A stretch of 64,000 bases of DNA from Flavobacterium ginsenosidimutans (lineage in GTDB: Bacteria; Bacteroidota; Bacteroidia; Flavobacteriales; Flavobacteriaceae). The stretch covers positions 496,001 to 560,000 of the forward strand of contig NZ_QJRJ01000081.1 in NCBI RefSeq assembly GCF_003254625.1, in the 5' to 3' direction. The notes below the pieces were generated by a model. The model had not been told where the DNA came from. It searched no databases and worked only from the letters and a program-made list of their open reading frames with translations. Positions 27,700 to 35,812 of this stretch are shown piece after piece (the stretch's first letter is position 1; every line of letters starts with the position of its first letter). The translations under genes were made by a program, and so were the position numbers.

Positions 27700-30366
27700 C
27701 TATTCCATTCCATTGGCAATCCAAGGATAGTTGTGATTGCCCTTTAAATGATAGCTGAACCACTCCAGAGTGCGTATTGTAATGTCTTTCTGCTGGCTAG
27801 GATCTATAAGAACGTGGCCTGCTTTTGGATAGACGAGCATAATACTTTTCTTTCGAAGCCAACGAAGGGCAAGATAAAGCTCGTAGCTCTGATGCGGATC
27901 CACCTGAGGATCCCTGTCTCCTGTCCACAAAAGCATCGGGGCCGTAATTTTAGGGGCATGGATTATAGGGGAGTTGGCTTCATAAAGTTTAGGGATCTCA
28001 TAAGGCGATCCTCCCATATTAAACTGTTCTCCGCTATACCTCCATTGTTCGGGATCTCCCGCACGCGGACCGATGCTATTGTAGTGGCTGAAAAGATCCG
28101 TGATTGCTCCGCTTGCAATCCCGGCAGCAAAGAGATCTGTCTGAGACATTATAAAAGCGCTTTCAAAACCTCCGAATGAATGCCCTATGAGGCCAATCTT
28201 ATCCTCTTTCACAATCCCTTTTCCGATTATTTTTTTTACGCCCGATATGACACAGTCAGCTGCTGAAATGCCGGGCTTCTGATATTCATGCTGTATGTCG
28301 GGAAGGAATACAAAATAGCCTTCAGCGTTCGCCAGAGTGATATTAAAGCCGGTTCCGTTTTGATAGGTCGGATTATCATAGATGTGAAGCTCATGGGATT
28401 TGAGCTCGTAAATGTGCACAATCATCGGATATTTTATTTTTGGATCATAATCTGCTGGATAGAATAAGACGCCTTTTAACGATCTGCCTTCCATATTTTT
28501 AAATTCGATCAGTTCAGATTTTCCCCAGAAATAGCCTTTATGATGGGGATTGCTTTTGAAAAAGCTCTTTTTGCCTTGTGTTCCTGTACTGCTCAAGAGC
28601 TCAGGAGGGCTGTCGAATTGCTGCTCCCTGAAAAAGAGGGTCTTCTTCTTTGGAGCGTAGTTTAGCTCATCGCTGTAATAATCTCCGTACGTGACTGCTT
28701 TTTCTCCTGAAGTGCTGTTCCATCTGAAATAGCCTGTTTTCCCATCACGTCCGCTGCCGCGAAGCAGCAGTTCCTGCCGCAGATCAAAACTGTCGGCAAC
28801 AGGGCCGTCATAAAGATGCTTTGCGCCCAGCCTATTGGGCTGCGGTGCTATTCGAAGCTTAATGCCCAATTCCCGTCCTTTGGTGAGCCTTCTATAAGTG
28901 CTGCCGCTTGGAGACACAGCCCAGATATCAAACTGGTCATAAAGCAGGATTTCCCTGTCATCAAGGCTCCATCCCGGATTGCCGTAAGTGGATTCAGGAA
29001 CAAGCTCCTGAACTTTGCCGCTGAATTTCATGCCTATTTTTTCAGATACATTTCTATGGAGGCCTGTGGCAAATTCATATACCCACCAACTGTTATCCCT
29101 AAAGTACGCAAAATATTTTCCCGAGGATGAAGGATTAAGCGCCCAAGGCAGGTAGACATGCTTTTCCAAAAGCATCTTTTTTTCAAAAGTTGTGAGATCC
29201 ATGACATAGAAATCCCTGACGTCTTGGGCTTCAAACTGCGGCTGGTGGCGGGATGGGTCTGATAATACGGCATACTTCATGTCATCCGTGAGCATTAGCA
29301 ACGGAAGTTCATTTGTGGTAATCTGGCGCACAAGATTCCCTGCTGGATTCCATACTGCAATTTTGGGCATTTTATCAAAACTTTCAAGAGTCTTGTGCTG
29401 GGAATATACCCATTTGTCATTTGCATTCCAGATCTGGACATCGGACTTTGATATGTTTTCAGCGGTCTCAGCTTCCTTCTGGATAGAGAAGAATACGCGC
29501 TTCAGATCGCTTGAAATTACAATGGGAGAGAATGCATCGTAGAAGATGGAGGAATGGTTCGGGAAATCAGCACAGGAATCGGATTTTAATTCATACAGCT
29601 TGTCTTCAGCGGGGATATAAAGGCCTAGTGCTTTTATTTTCTGGTCTGCTGACTGTTTTAGAAAAGCCAGTGCCCTGCCTTCTTTTTCCCAGGTAAGGCC
29701 AGCCAGCTGTTCTGCATTTTTTGCGCTGATCCACTTTGCCTTTTTTGGCTGTTTAAGGCTCAGGACAGCTGCAGTGGCTTCAGGCTCAGATAAAACAGTA
29801 AAAGCCAGCATAGTTCCGTTTGGGCTCACAGCAAATTGGCTCACATTCTTGAATGCAGTGCCTTCTGCTTTTTTAGGTGATCTGATATGCAGCATTCCTT
29901 TTTCTTCTGGACTGTCCAATAGGATAATAAGCTGATCGGTCTGTTTATCATAAGCATATTTCTGTATGCCAGAGACTGTTTCTGTTTTTAGCGTTTCCAA
30001 ATCCAGAATCGTAAGATCAGAGCCGGTACTGCAGATAAAGAAATTGCTTTGCGTAAACAGCGTTTTTTCAGCATCGGTAAAAAAGTGTCTTTGGCCTGTT
30101 TTTATGTTCTGGATAAAAAGCGTATCGGCTCCGTTTTCATAAGCCATCCTGTAGGCTGCCCATTTTTCGTCATTTGAAATTTTATCCAGATGGACTTCGC
30201 CCCAGCGGGAGTAGTCAGCTGGAGAAAGATGCTTTTTTTGCATTGCCTGCCCCCAGAGGGGACAGGCTACTAATGGCAAAATAAATAATAAAAATAAAAA
30301 TTCTAAAATAGGCACCGCGGTGAGCACTGCTGTTCGGCAGCTGTCGGTGAATATTGCTTTTGACAT
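27700..30366 (-). CDS. Secreted S9-family (prolyl oligopeptidase-like) peptidase
   Basis: An 888-residue protein with an N-terminal hydrophobic segment (about 20-40, EFLFLLFILPLVACPLWG) that acts as signal peptide or anchor. A beta-propeller-like region (about 50-600) is followed by an alpha/beta hydrolase domain. The catalytic triad is visible: Ser in GHSFGG (about 729), Asp in GDRDPQVD (about 818) and His in AGHVLI (about 850). This arrangement fits S9 peptidases, which cut short peptides. It is the last gene of a leftward operon with susC and susD, 13 bases after susD. A peptide-uptake or peptide-processing role for the locus is plausible. Confidence 0.9.
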   Translation of the reverse strand: MSKAIFTDSCRTAVLTAVPILEFLFLLFILPLVACPLWGQAMQKKHLSPADYSRWGEVHLDKISNDEKWAAYRMAYENGADTLFIQNIKTGQRHFFTDAEKTLFTQSNFFICSTGSDLTILDLETLKTETVSGIQKYAYDKQTDQLIILLDSPEEKGMLHIRSPKKAEGTAFKNVSQFAVSPNGTMLAFTVLSEPEATAAVLSLKQPKKAKWISAKNAEQLAGLTWEKEGRALAFLKQSADQKIKALGLYIPAEDKLYELKSDSCADFPNHSSIFYDAFSPIVISSDLKRVFFSIQKEAETAENISKSDVQIWNANDKWVYSQHKTLESFDKMPKIAVWNPAGNLVRQITTNELPLLMLTDDMKYAVLSDPSRHQPQFEAQDVRDFYVMDLTTFEKKMLLEKHVYLPWALNPSSSGKYFAYFRDNSWWVYEFATGLHRNVSEKIGMKFSGKVQELVPESTYGNPGWSLDDREILLYDQFDIWAVSPSGSTYRRLTKGRELGIKLRIAPQPNRLGAKHLYDGPVADSFDLRQELLLRGSGRDGKTGYFRWNSTSGEKAVTYGDYYSDELNYAPKKKTLFFREQQFDSPPELLSSTGTQGKKSFFKSNPHHKGYFWGKSELIEFKNMEGRSLKGVLFYPADYDPKIKYPMIVHIYELKSHELHIYDNPTYQNGTGFNITLANAEGYFVFLPDIQHEYQKPGISAADCVISGVKKIIGKGIVKEDKIGLIGHSFGGFESAFIMSQTDLFAAGIASGAITDLFSHYNSIGPRAGDPEQWRYSGEQFNMGGSPYEIPKLYEANSPIIHAPKITAPMLLWTGDRDPQVDPHQSYELYLALRWLRKKSIMLVYPKAGHVLIDPSQQKDITIRTLEWFSYHLKGNHNYPWIANGME

Positions 30367-30379
30367 AATAGTGTATTGT

Positions 30380-31765
30380 TTAGTATCCGGGATTCTGCGG
30401 TCTCAGATTGGGGTTGGCACTCAGTTCGCTCTGCGGAATTGGGAATAGGCTGTCGGTCGAATTCCATCCCTGTTTGATGTGCGCCAGTTCTGCATCAAGC
30501 CTTCCAGTGCGCTTAAGGTCAAAGAATCGGTGTCCAGTTTCCGTGAATAGCTCCAGTTTTCTTTCCAGCAGCACTGCATCGAGAATTTCATTCTGCGTTT
30601 CGGCCTGCGTATCGGAAAGTCCGGCACGGCTTCTTATTCTGTTCAAATCCTCTTTGGCTCCGATCAGATCGCCCTGCCATGCTCTGGCTTCTGCTCTGAT
30701 GAGGTACTGTTCAGCAAGCCTGAATACGATCGAATATTCCTTGGATACGGCCGTCGGAATGTTTTCTTTGTATTTGTAGGGATGATACCAGATAGCTGTT
30801 TCGTCTGAAAGGCTTTTAATCCAAGTGGATCTGCGAAGATCATCAGGAGCAAAGGAATCAGCCAGCGATTCGCTGAGCGATACATATCTTGGAGGCACCG
30901 AAGTAAAAATAAAGAAGGAGCCCTCCGCCGTATTCTGTCCCGCTGCACCGGACTGCAACTGCCAGATGGTTTCTCTGGAAGTGTTTAAAAATGCATCTTG
31001 CGGCTGTTCCAGACTGTAGGTCTGCTGCTAGTTTAAGACAGCAGATGCCATATTGGAGGCTTCGGGATAGGCATTGGTGTACAGAAAGGTTCTGGCAAGC
31101 AGCGCTTTGGCTGTAAAGGCATTGGGGCGGACTCTTGCCGGATCAGGATAGCTTTCCGGAAGCAGCGCAGCAGCATTTTCAAGATCAGCAATTATCTGCT
31201 CGTAGACCTGCCCGCTAGGGGTTCTTTTCACCGTGCTGTTTATTTTATAGTCGGTCTGTGTTACATAGGGTACGTCCCCAAAAAGATTTACGAGATAAAA
31301 ATGCACCAGCGCCCTTACAAACAGCGCCTCGCCCTGAAGCTGTCTTTTCTGCGCATCGGTTAGATTTTTGCTTTCCGAAACGCCCTCAATAACGGCATTG
31401 GCAGCATAAATCTGATAGTAGGCCGAGTTCCAGTAGCCTGTGATGTAAGTATTGCTTGGCAGAAGCGCATTGGCATAAAAAGCAATGCTTGGATTGGAAG
31501 GGTTTTCGCTGCTGACCATCTCGTCGGAGTAGTTGCCGAGCTGATTGGATATTCCGGTTCCGTCACCGGCAAGAATGCCTTTGTCACGAAGATTGGAATA
31601 GATGTCTGCCATAGCCGCTTCCGCAGTATGATAGTCCTGAAAAATCGTTACAGCAGTAAGCTGATTTTTTGGAAGCTCCACTTCAACAAAAGAGTCGCAG
31701 GAGGTGCATGCAGTCAGGACGGCAAGCCATATCCACTGCGTCAGTATAAGATGAATCGTTTTCAT
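30380..31765 (-). pseudogene. susD: SusD/RagB-family lipoprotein gene with an in-frame TAG
   Basis: The first part (31765-31028) encodes a lipoprotein signal (LTACTSC) and the SusD N-terminal TPR-like region (FVRALVHFYLVNLFGDVPYV is diagnostic). It stops at TAG (31028-31030) after SAVLN. The same frame then continues with normal SusD sequence (QQTYSLEQPQDAF, later FRLAEQYLIRAEARAW and RRTGRLD-like regions) to the stop at 30380. One changed codon therefore splits an otherwise intact gene of about 461 codons. SusD proteins sit on the cell surface and deliver nutrients to the SusC pore. Options are a nonsense mutation, a sequencing error or read-through. Gene order susC, susD, S9 peptidase, all leftward. 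Confidence 0.85.
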
Positions 31766-31775
31766 AATGATAGGT

Positions 31776-34700
31776 TTAAAAGGTTAGCTGTATTCCCATA
31801 GTCACTACTTTGAGCGGCGGCAGGAAGCCATAGCTGGTAAATTCAGGATCTCCGTCTATGTACTTTGTAAAAGTGAGCAAGTTCTGCCCCTGAACCATAA
31901 CTCTGCACTGCGTCTCCTTTAAGCCCAGAGGCAGATCATAGGAAAGGGAAATATTCTTAAGGCGTATATAGGAGGCATCCGTTACTGATGCTGTGCTCTC
32001 GTTATAGAGATAGGTGCCCATCAGGGCTGCGTAATTGTAGCCAGTGGTATAAATCTGGTAGGGAGCGATATCGCCAGGAGCGCTCCAGCTATTGCTTATC
32101 CTTTCCTGCTGGTTAGACATCATTCCGGCCGTTCCCATCGGATAGGTCCTGTTTTGCTGCTTTACAAACTGGAACAGAAAATCAAGCGTTACGCCTTTAT
32201 AGGTAAACTGGTTTTGAAGCCCGCCGTAATACTGGGGATTCAGATCCACTGCATTCTGCCGGTCTTCAGGAAAAGTTATGGCACCGTCATTATTGAGATC
32301 CTCGAAGGCATATACGCCTGTCTGTGGATCAACTTCTTTAAAGCTGTACAGCAGTCTGATGTTCAATGGCTCTCCAATGCGGTACTGCTGGCTGTAGGCA
32401 GAACTTTCCAGACCCGGAAATTTGAGAAGCTTATTTTTGGCAAAGGTCAGATTCAGGTTTGTGGTCCAGTTAAAGCCATGGCCGCTAAAGTTAACCGTGC
32501 GGAGCGTAAATTCGAGTCCGCGGTTCTGCACCACTGCATCAAGATTTGCCTGATAGGAGGTAAAGCCTGTGGAGCCGGGCAGAGGAATTCCTGTCAGCTG
32601 ATTGGAAGACCTGTTCTGGTACCATGCGGCAGTTGTGAAAATCCTATCCTTAAGAAATCCGAGCTCCAATGCCGCTTCAATTTTTCTATTGGTTTCCCAT
32701 CCGAAGTCTGCGTTGAAGAGCCTGCTCGGAGCAAGTCCGGGTGTTCCGTTATACAATACTCCAGTGTTGGAATAGGTATCTAAAAACTGATAGTCTCCAA
32801 TCTGGTCATTTCCTGTAGTTCCATAGCTTGTCCGTATTTTTCCGAAGCTCAGCCAGCTGTTGTCCTGCATAAAGGATTCATTTGAAAAAAGCCAAGCCAG
32901 TCCGGCTGCTCCAAAGCCAGCGAACTGTTTCCCGGGACCAAAACGGCTTGAGCCGTCACGGCGCGCCGTAAGATTTAGGATATAGCGCTGTTTGTAGTTG
33001 TAATTGACCCTGCCAAAAAAGGCCTGATATTTATAAAGGGTTTCATCGTTGAGCAGCACTCTTGTGGTTTTTGCCGCAGCCAGATTGTAAATAAGGCTGT
33101 TTGAAGTGAATCCCGTTCCCGACTGCTGGATGCGAAGGGACTGCTGGCTCTGGAATGTGGCTCCTAAAAGGATATCAATTATGGAAGTTTTTAGATCTTT
33201 TTTCCAGCTGATCTGCGGCTCTGCTATCCACGAGCTTCTGCTGACATCGTTGAGAAAGAGCGCTGATCTTTCACTGCTGACATTGTAGGCAGGATCATAA
33301 ATGGTTGAAGGCACTATTCGCGTTTCATTATTGCTTAGATTGGTGTATCCCAGATTTGCTTTGGCGGAAAGCCCCTGAATTATTTCATAGGACAGCACGG
33401 CGCTGGCGGTAAGATCATTGGTTCTGGATTCGAATTTTGTATTTAGATTTCCCAGCGGATTGGTCCAGGTGCTGTTCTCCCAATTTAATGTTCCGTCAGC
33501 ATTGTATAAGGCTGGCGCATTAGGGGGAAGGCTGCGGGCATCATAGGTGAGGTCAAATGATGGCTGGTCATTATCCTGAAGGGTGACTCCTGCCGAGAAG
33601 GCCAGTCGGAATTTCTGGTCATCCGAGATATGGCTTAAGCTGAACTGGCTACCTCCTTTCTTATATAGGAAAGTGCCGGGAAATACGGTAGACTCGGTGT
33701 GATAGGAACCGCTGAGCATAAACTGGGTGTTTTCTGATCCTCCTGATGCCGTTGCCTGAAGGTCGGTGATCTGGGCGGTGCCCCCAAGAAGCTCTTTCTG
33801 CCAGTCGGTGTAGCGGTTCTGATCCCAAGTGCCGTTGACATCATAATCCCAAGGAGAGTATGCTGTAATGCCGTCATTTTTAAATGCCTGCCTGCGCATG
33901 GAAAGGTACTGCTCGGTGTTCATGAGCTTCATGAATCTGGTGACTGTTCCTGCTCCTGTGGAGGCCGTTACGGTAAATTTTGTCCTTCCTGCTTTTCCTT
34001 TTTTTGTGGTGATCAGCACCACTCCATTGGCTCCTCTAGATCCGTAGATGGAGGTGGCATCGGCATCCTTTAGAACCTCAATGCTTTCAATGAAGTCTGG
34101 ATTTATGCTATTTAAGGGGCTGGAAAGTGTTGGGAAAGTCAGGTTTGTTATGCCCGAACCGATTGGGTCTGAGGCATAGGGAACGCCGTCAATAATATAT
34201 AGCGGCGCATTGGCTTCTGAACGCAGGCTGTTCTGTCCTCTGATCTTTATATCAAAGCCTCCTCCCGGGACGCCCGTTGTCTGGGTGATGCTGACTCCAG
34301 CCATGCGCCCCTGCATGGCAGCGAGCACATTGGTGACAGGCTGGGTTTCAATGTCTTTGGAGGTGATGCGGGAAATGCTTCCCGTGCGTTCGCTTTCCTT
34401 GACGCTATAATAGCCCGCATTGATTTTCACTTCCTGCAGAGTGGTGGTGTCATACTGCAGCTGGATGTCAATTCTGCTTCGCCCCTGGACAGGAATAAAG
34501 GCTTTTTTGAATCCGATGAAGGAAACGACTAGAGTGTCGTTGGCAGAGACGGAAAGCTGGTAATGGCCATTGTAGTCCGTAATCGCATTGCCTGCTGTTC
34601 TGCTTTTAATGGCGACGGTTACGCCGGGCAGAGGCGCAGTACCGTCCGTGACGGTTCCCTGAAGCTGATACTGCTGATTAGATGATTGGTAATTCCGTTT

Positions 34701-34799
34701 GGAATTTTTGGCGGATAGGGATGAAAAAGAAAGCAGCATGCCTGTAAAAATTAGGCAATAAAGAGCTTTTCCATCCTTGTAAAATGAAAAATAATTCAT
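31776..34799 (-). CDS. susC: SusC/RagA-family TonB-linked outer membrane transporter
   Basis: A 1007-residue protein: signal peptide (about 1-30), a carboxypeptidase-like regulatory domain (about 46-125, LQGTVTDGTAPLPGVTV), a plug with the SusC signature TSIYGSRGANGVVLITTKKG (about 249-268), then a beta barrel ending in MGIQLTF, the typical C-terminal aromatic residue. It imports oligomers (glycans or peptides) using TonB energy, with SusD as the lid. The partner susD lies 10 bases downstream. Because that susD carries a stop codon, the pair may be non-functional. The adjacent S9 peptidase hints at peptide substrates. Confidence 0.95.
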   Translation of the reverse strand: MNYFSFYKDGKALYCLIFTGMLLSFSSLSAKNSKRNYQSSNQQYQLQGTVTDGTAPLPGVTVAIKSRTAGNAITDYNGHYQLSVSANDTLVVSFIGFKKAFIPVQGRSRIDIQLQYDTTTLQEVKINAGYYSVKESERTGSISRITSKDIETQPVTNVLAAMQGRMAGVSITQTTGVPGGGFDIKIRGQNSLRSEANAPLYIIDGVPYASDPIGSGITNLTFPTLSSPLNSINPDFIESIEVLKDADATSIYGSRGANGVVLITTKKGKAGRTKFTVTASTGAGTVTRFMKLMNTEQYLSMRRQAFKNDGITAYSPWDYDVNGTWDQNRYTDWQKELLGGTAQITDLQATASGGSENTQFMLSGSYHTESTVFPGTFLYKKGGSQFSLSHISDDQKFRLAFSAGVTLQDNDQPSFDLTYDARSLPPNAPALYNADGTLNWENSTWTNPLGNLNTKFESRTNDLTASAVLSYEIIQGLSAKANLGYTNLSNNETRIVPSTIYDPAYNVSSERSALFLNDVSRSSWIAEPQISWKKDLKTSIIDILLGATFQSQQSLRIQQSGTGFTSNSLIYNLAAAKTTRVLLNDETLYKYQAFFGRVNYNYKQRYILNLTARRDGSSRFGPGKQFAGFGAAGLAWLFSNESFMQDNSWLSFGKIRTSYGTTGNDQIGDYQFLDTYSNTGVLYNGTPGLAPSRLFNADFGWETNRKIEAALELGFLKDRIFTTAAWYQNRSSNQLTGIPLPGSTGFTSYQANLDAVVQNRGLEFTLRTVNFSGHGFNWTTNLNLTFAKNKLLKFPGLESSAYSQQYRIGEPLNIRLLYSFKEVDPQTGVYAFEDLNNDGAITFPEDRQNAVDLNPQYYGGLQNQFTYKGVTLDFLFQFVKQQNRTYPMGTAGMMSNQQERISNSWSAPGDIAPYQIYTTGYNYAALMGTYLYNESTASVTDASYIRLKNISLSYDLPLGLKETQCRVMVQGQNLLTFTKYIDGDPEFTSYGFLPPLKVVTMGIQLTF

Positions 34800-34843
34800 A
34801 ATATTGGGATTGGTTAGTTAAATGGATATTTGATTGGCTACAG

Positions 34844-34884
34844 GCTCTCTATACTAGTTTGGCGACGAGGTAGAGAGCTTTTTT
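34844..34884 (+). terminator. Stem-loop in the susC leader
   Basis: GCTCTCTA (34844-34851) pairs with TAGAGAGC (34871-34878), with six T residues after it on the plus strand. As susC is on the minus strand, this stem lies in its 5' untranslated leader. It may act in leader control, or end an opposing transcript. Confidence 0.4.
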
Positions 34885-35011
34885 ATGTTTGCTAAGTTGT
34901 ATGCATAGGCATTAATATAAAGTTCGACATTTATGAAATGCGAAAATTTCAAATTGAAGATTTGCTGAGAATTGAAGAGAGTAAAAATAAAAGCGTGGAA
35001 CTCATCTTACT

Positions 35012-35116
35012 GCGTTAGAGGTACTGGTATACCGTTGCAACAATAAGTGAGCCCACGCCATAAGACGTGAGCATCTTACTTATCATCTCGTTGCAAAATT
35101 ACCAGTTTTCTAACGC
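35012..35116 (-). ncRNA. Rod-like inverted-repeat RNA candidate (possible 6S-like RNA)
   Basis: A 105-nt region folds into an almost continuous rod. GCGTTAGA (35012-35019) pairs with TCTAACGC (35109-35116), CTGGTA (35024-35029) with TACCAG (35100-35105), and TTGCAAC (35035-35041) with GTTGCAA (35090-35096). ATAAGTGAG (35043-35051) pairs with the CTTACTTAT region (35075-35083), and CACG (35054-35057) with CGTG (35066-35069). Bulges separate the helices. No protein frame crosses it. On the minus strand a T-rich tract (34992-34983) follows, and a TATTTG element lies upstream near 35145, so I favour that strand, weakly. Long rods with bubbles are typical of 6S RNA; a 6S-Flavo motif exists in Bacteroidota, but I could not compare with it. 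Confidence 0.4.
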
Positions 35117-35203
35117 GAGATTCAAAGCGAGTGCTTCAAATATTTTTATGAAGATTCGCAAATATATGTAATACAATGCAAATATAATAAAAAATAACAA
35201 ATA

Positions 35204-35217
35204 TGGACTATAGTCCA
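35204..35217. promoter_or_regulatory. 14-bp palindrome, controller (C-box-like) operator
   Basis: TGGACTATAGTCCA is a perfect palindrome that ends 28 bases before the start of the XRE gene. Its core GACTATAGTC matches the GACT...AGTC form of the C-boxes bound by controller proteins of restriction-modification systems. Autoregulation by the adjacent small XRE protein is likely. Confidence 0.55.
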
Positions 35218-35245
35218 TTGAAATTTAACAAATAATATTGGCTAT

Positions 35246-35488
35246 TTGTATATCATGAATAATAACTTATCTGAAATAGAAAACTATATAATTGAAAGGG
35301 TTAGGACCATCCGAAAGGAAAAGGGCTTTACCCAAGAGCAATTATCTCTAAGACTGGATAAGGGCGTAGGTTTTATAGGGGATATTGAATCTTCCAAAAA
35401 AGCTAAGTATAATATTAAACACTTAAATGAAATTGCAAAAATTTTCGATTGTTCTCCGAAAGATTTTTGGCCGGATAAAGGGATTTAA
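35246..35488 (+). CDS. Small XRE-family (controller-like) HTH regulator
   Basis: An 80-residue protein consisting of one XRE-type helix-turn-helix: VRTIRKEKGFTQEQLSLRL (first helices, about 13-31), GVGFIGDIESSKK (recognition turn) and KHLNEIAKIF. Size and layout resemble controller (C) proteins of restriction-modification systems, and a C-box-like palindrome lies just upstream. No restriction or methylation gene is adjacent, so it is an orphan. A generic phage or element repressor is the alternative. A bidirectional terminator follows. Confidence 0.75.
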   Translation: MYIMNNNLSEIENYIIERVRTIRKEKGFTQEQLSLRLDKGVGFIGDIESSKKAKYNIKHLNEIAKIFDCSPKDFWPDKGI

Positions 35489-35515
35489 ATCTAACTATCA
35501 GTAATAAAGTAATAT

Positions 35516-35552
35516 AAAAAAGCCCTTCAGATTTATTTGAAGGGCTTTTTTG
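35516..35552. terminator. Bidirectional terminator between XRE and histone-like genes
   Basis: AAAAAAGCCCTTCA pairs with TGAAGGGCTTTTTT (35516-35552), giving A/T tails on both strands. It serves the convergent XRE and histone H1-like genes. Confidence 0.9.
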
Positions 35553-35569
35553 AGTGAAGTGAAGATGAA

Positions 35570-35746
35570 TTATTTTTTAGATTCTTCAATAGAAACTTTT
35601 CTAAACTCTTTTAAAAGCTTTTCAATTTCTAATGAAGATTTGCGAGCTCTTGCTCCAGCAGCTTTAACTCCTTTTTCTGCTAATGAATCAGATTCTGTTT
35701 TGAATGTTTCGATTTCAGCAGTGATTTTTGCTAGTAGGTCTTTCAT
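35570..35746 (-). CDS. Histone H1-like DNA-binding protein (58 aa)
   Basis: A short leftward gene: MKDLLAKITAEIETFKTESD at the start, then KGVKAAGARARKSSLEIEKL, ending KVSIEESKK. This is the small Hc1/histone H1-like protein conserved throughout flavobacteria (PF07432), a basic helical nucleoid protein. The start ATG is at 35746, and the gene is a monocistron with a terminator directly behind it. It argues that this part of the window is core chromosome rather than mobile element. Confidence 0.92.
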   Translation of the reverse strand: MKDLLAKITAEIETFKTESDSLAEKGVKAAGARARKSSLEIEKLLKEFRKVSIEESKK

Positions 35747-35812
35747 AATGCCATTTTTTAATTACGGCGCAAATGTATATTTTTAATTTTATGATTTATA
35801 AAAAATATCTTT

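Noticed and set aside
35012..35116. Integron attC site or CRISPR repeat
   Set aside because: The outer arms read GCGTTAGA...TCTAACGC, the opposite sense of the attC core (RYYYAAC...GTTRRRY), and there is no repeat-spacer series.
35550..35786. Rightward 78-codon frame
   Set aside because: It is the antisense shadow of the histone H1-like gene, whose leftward protein sequence is clearly conserved.
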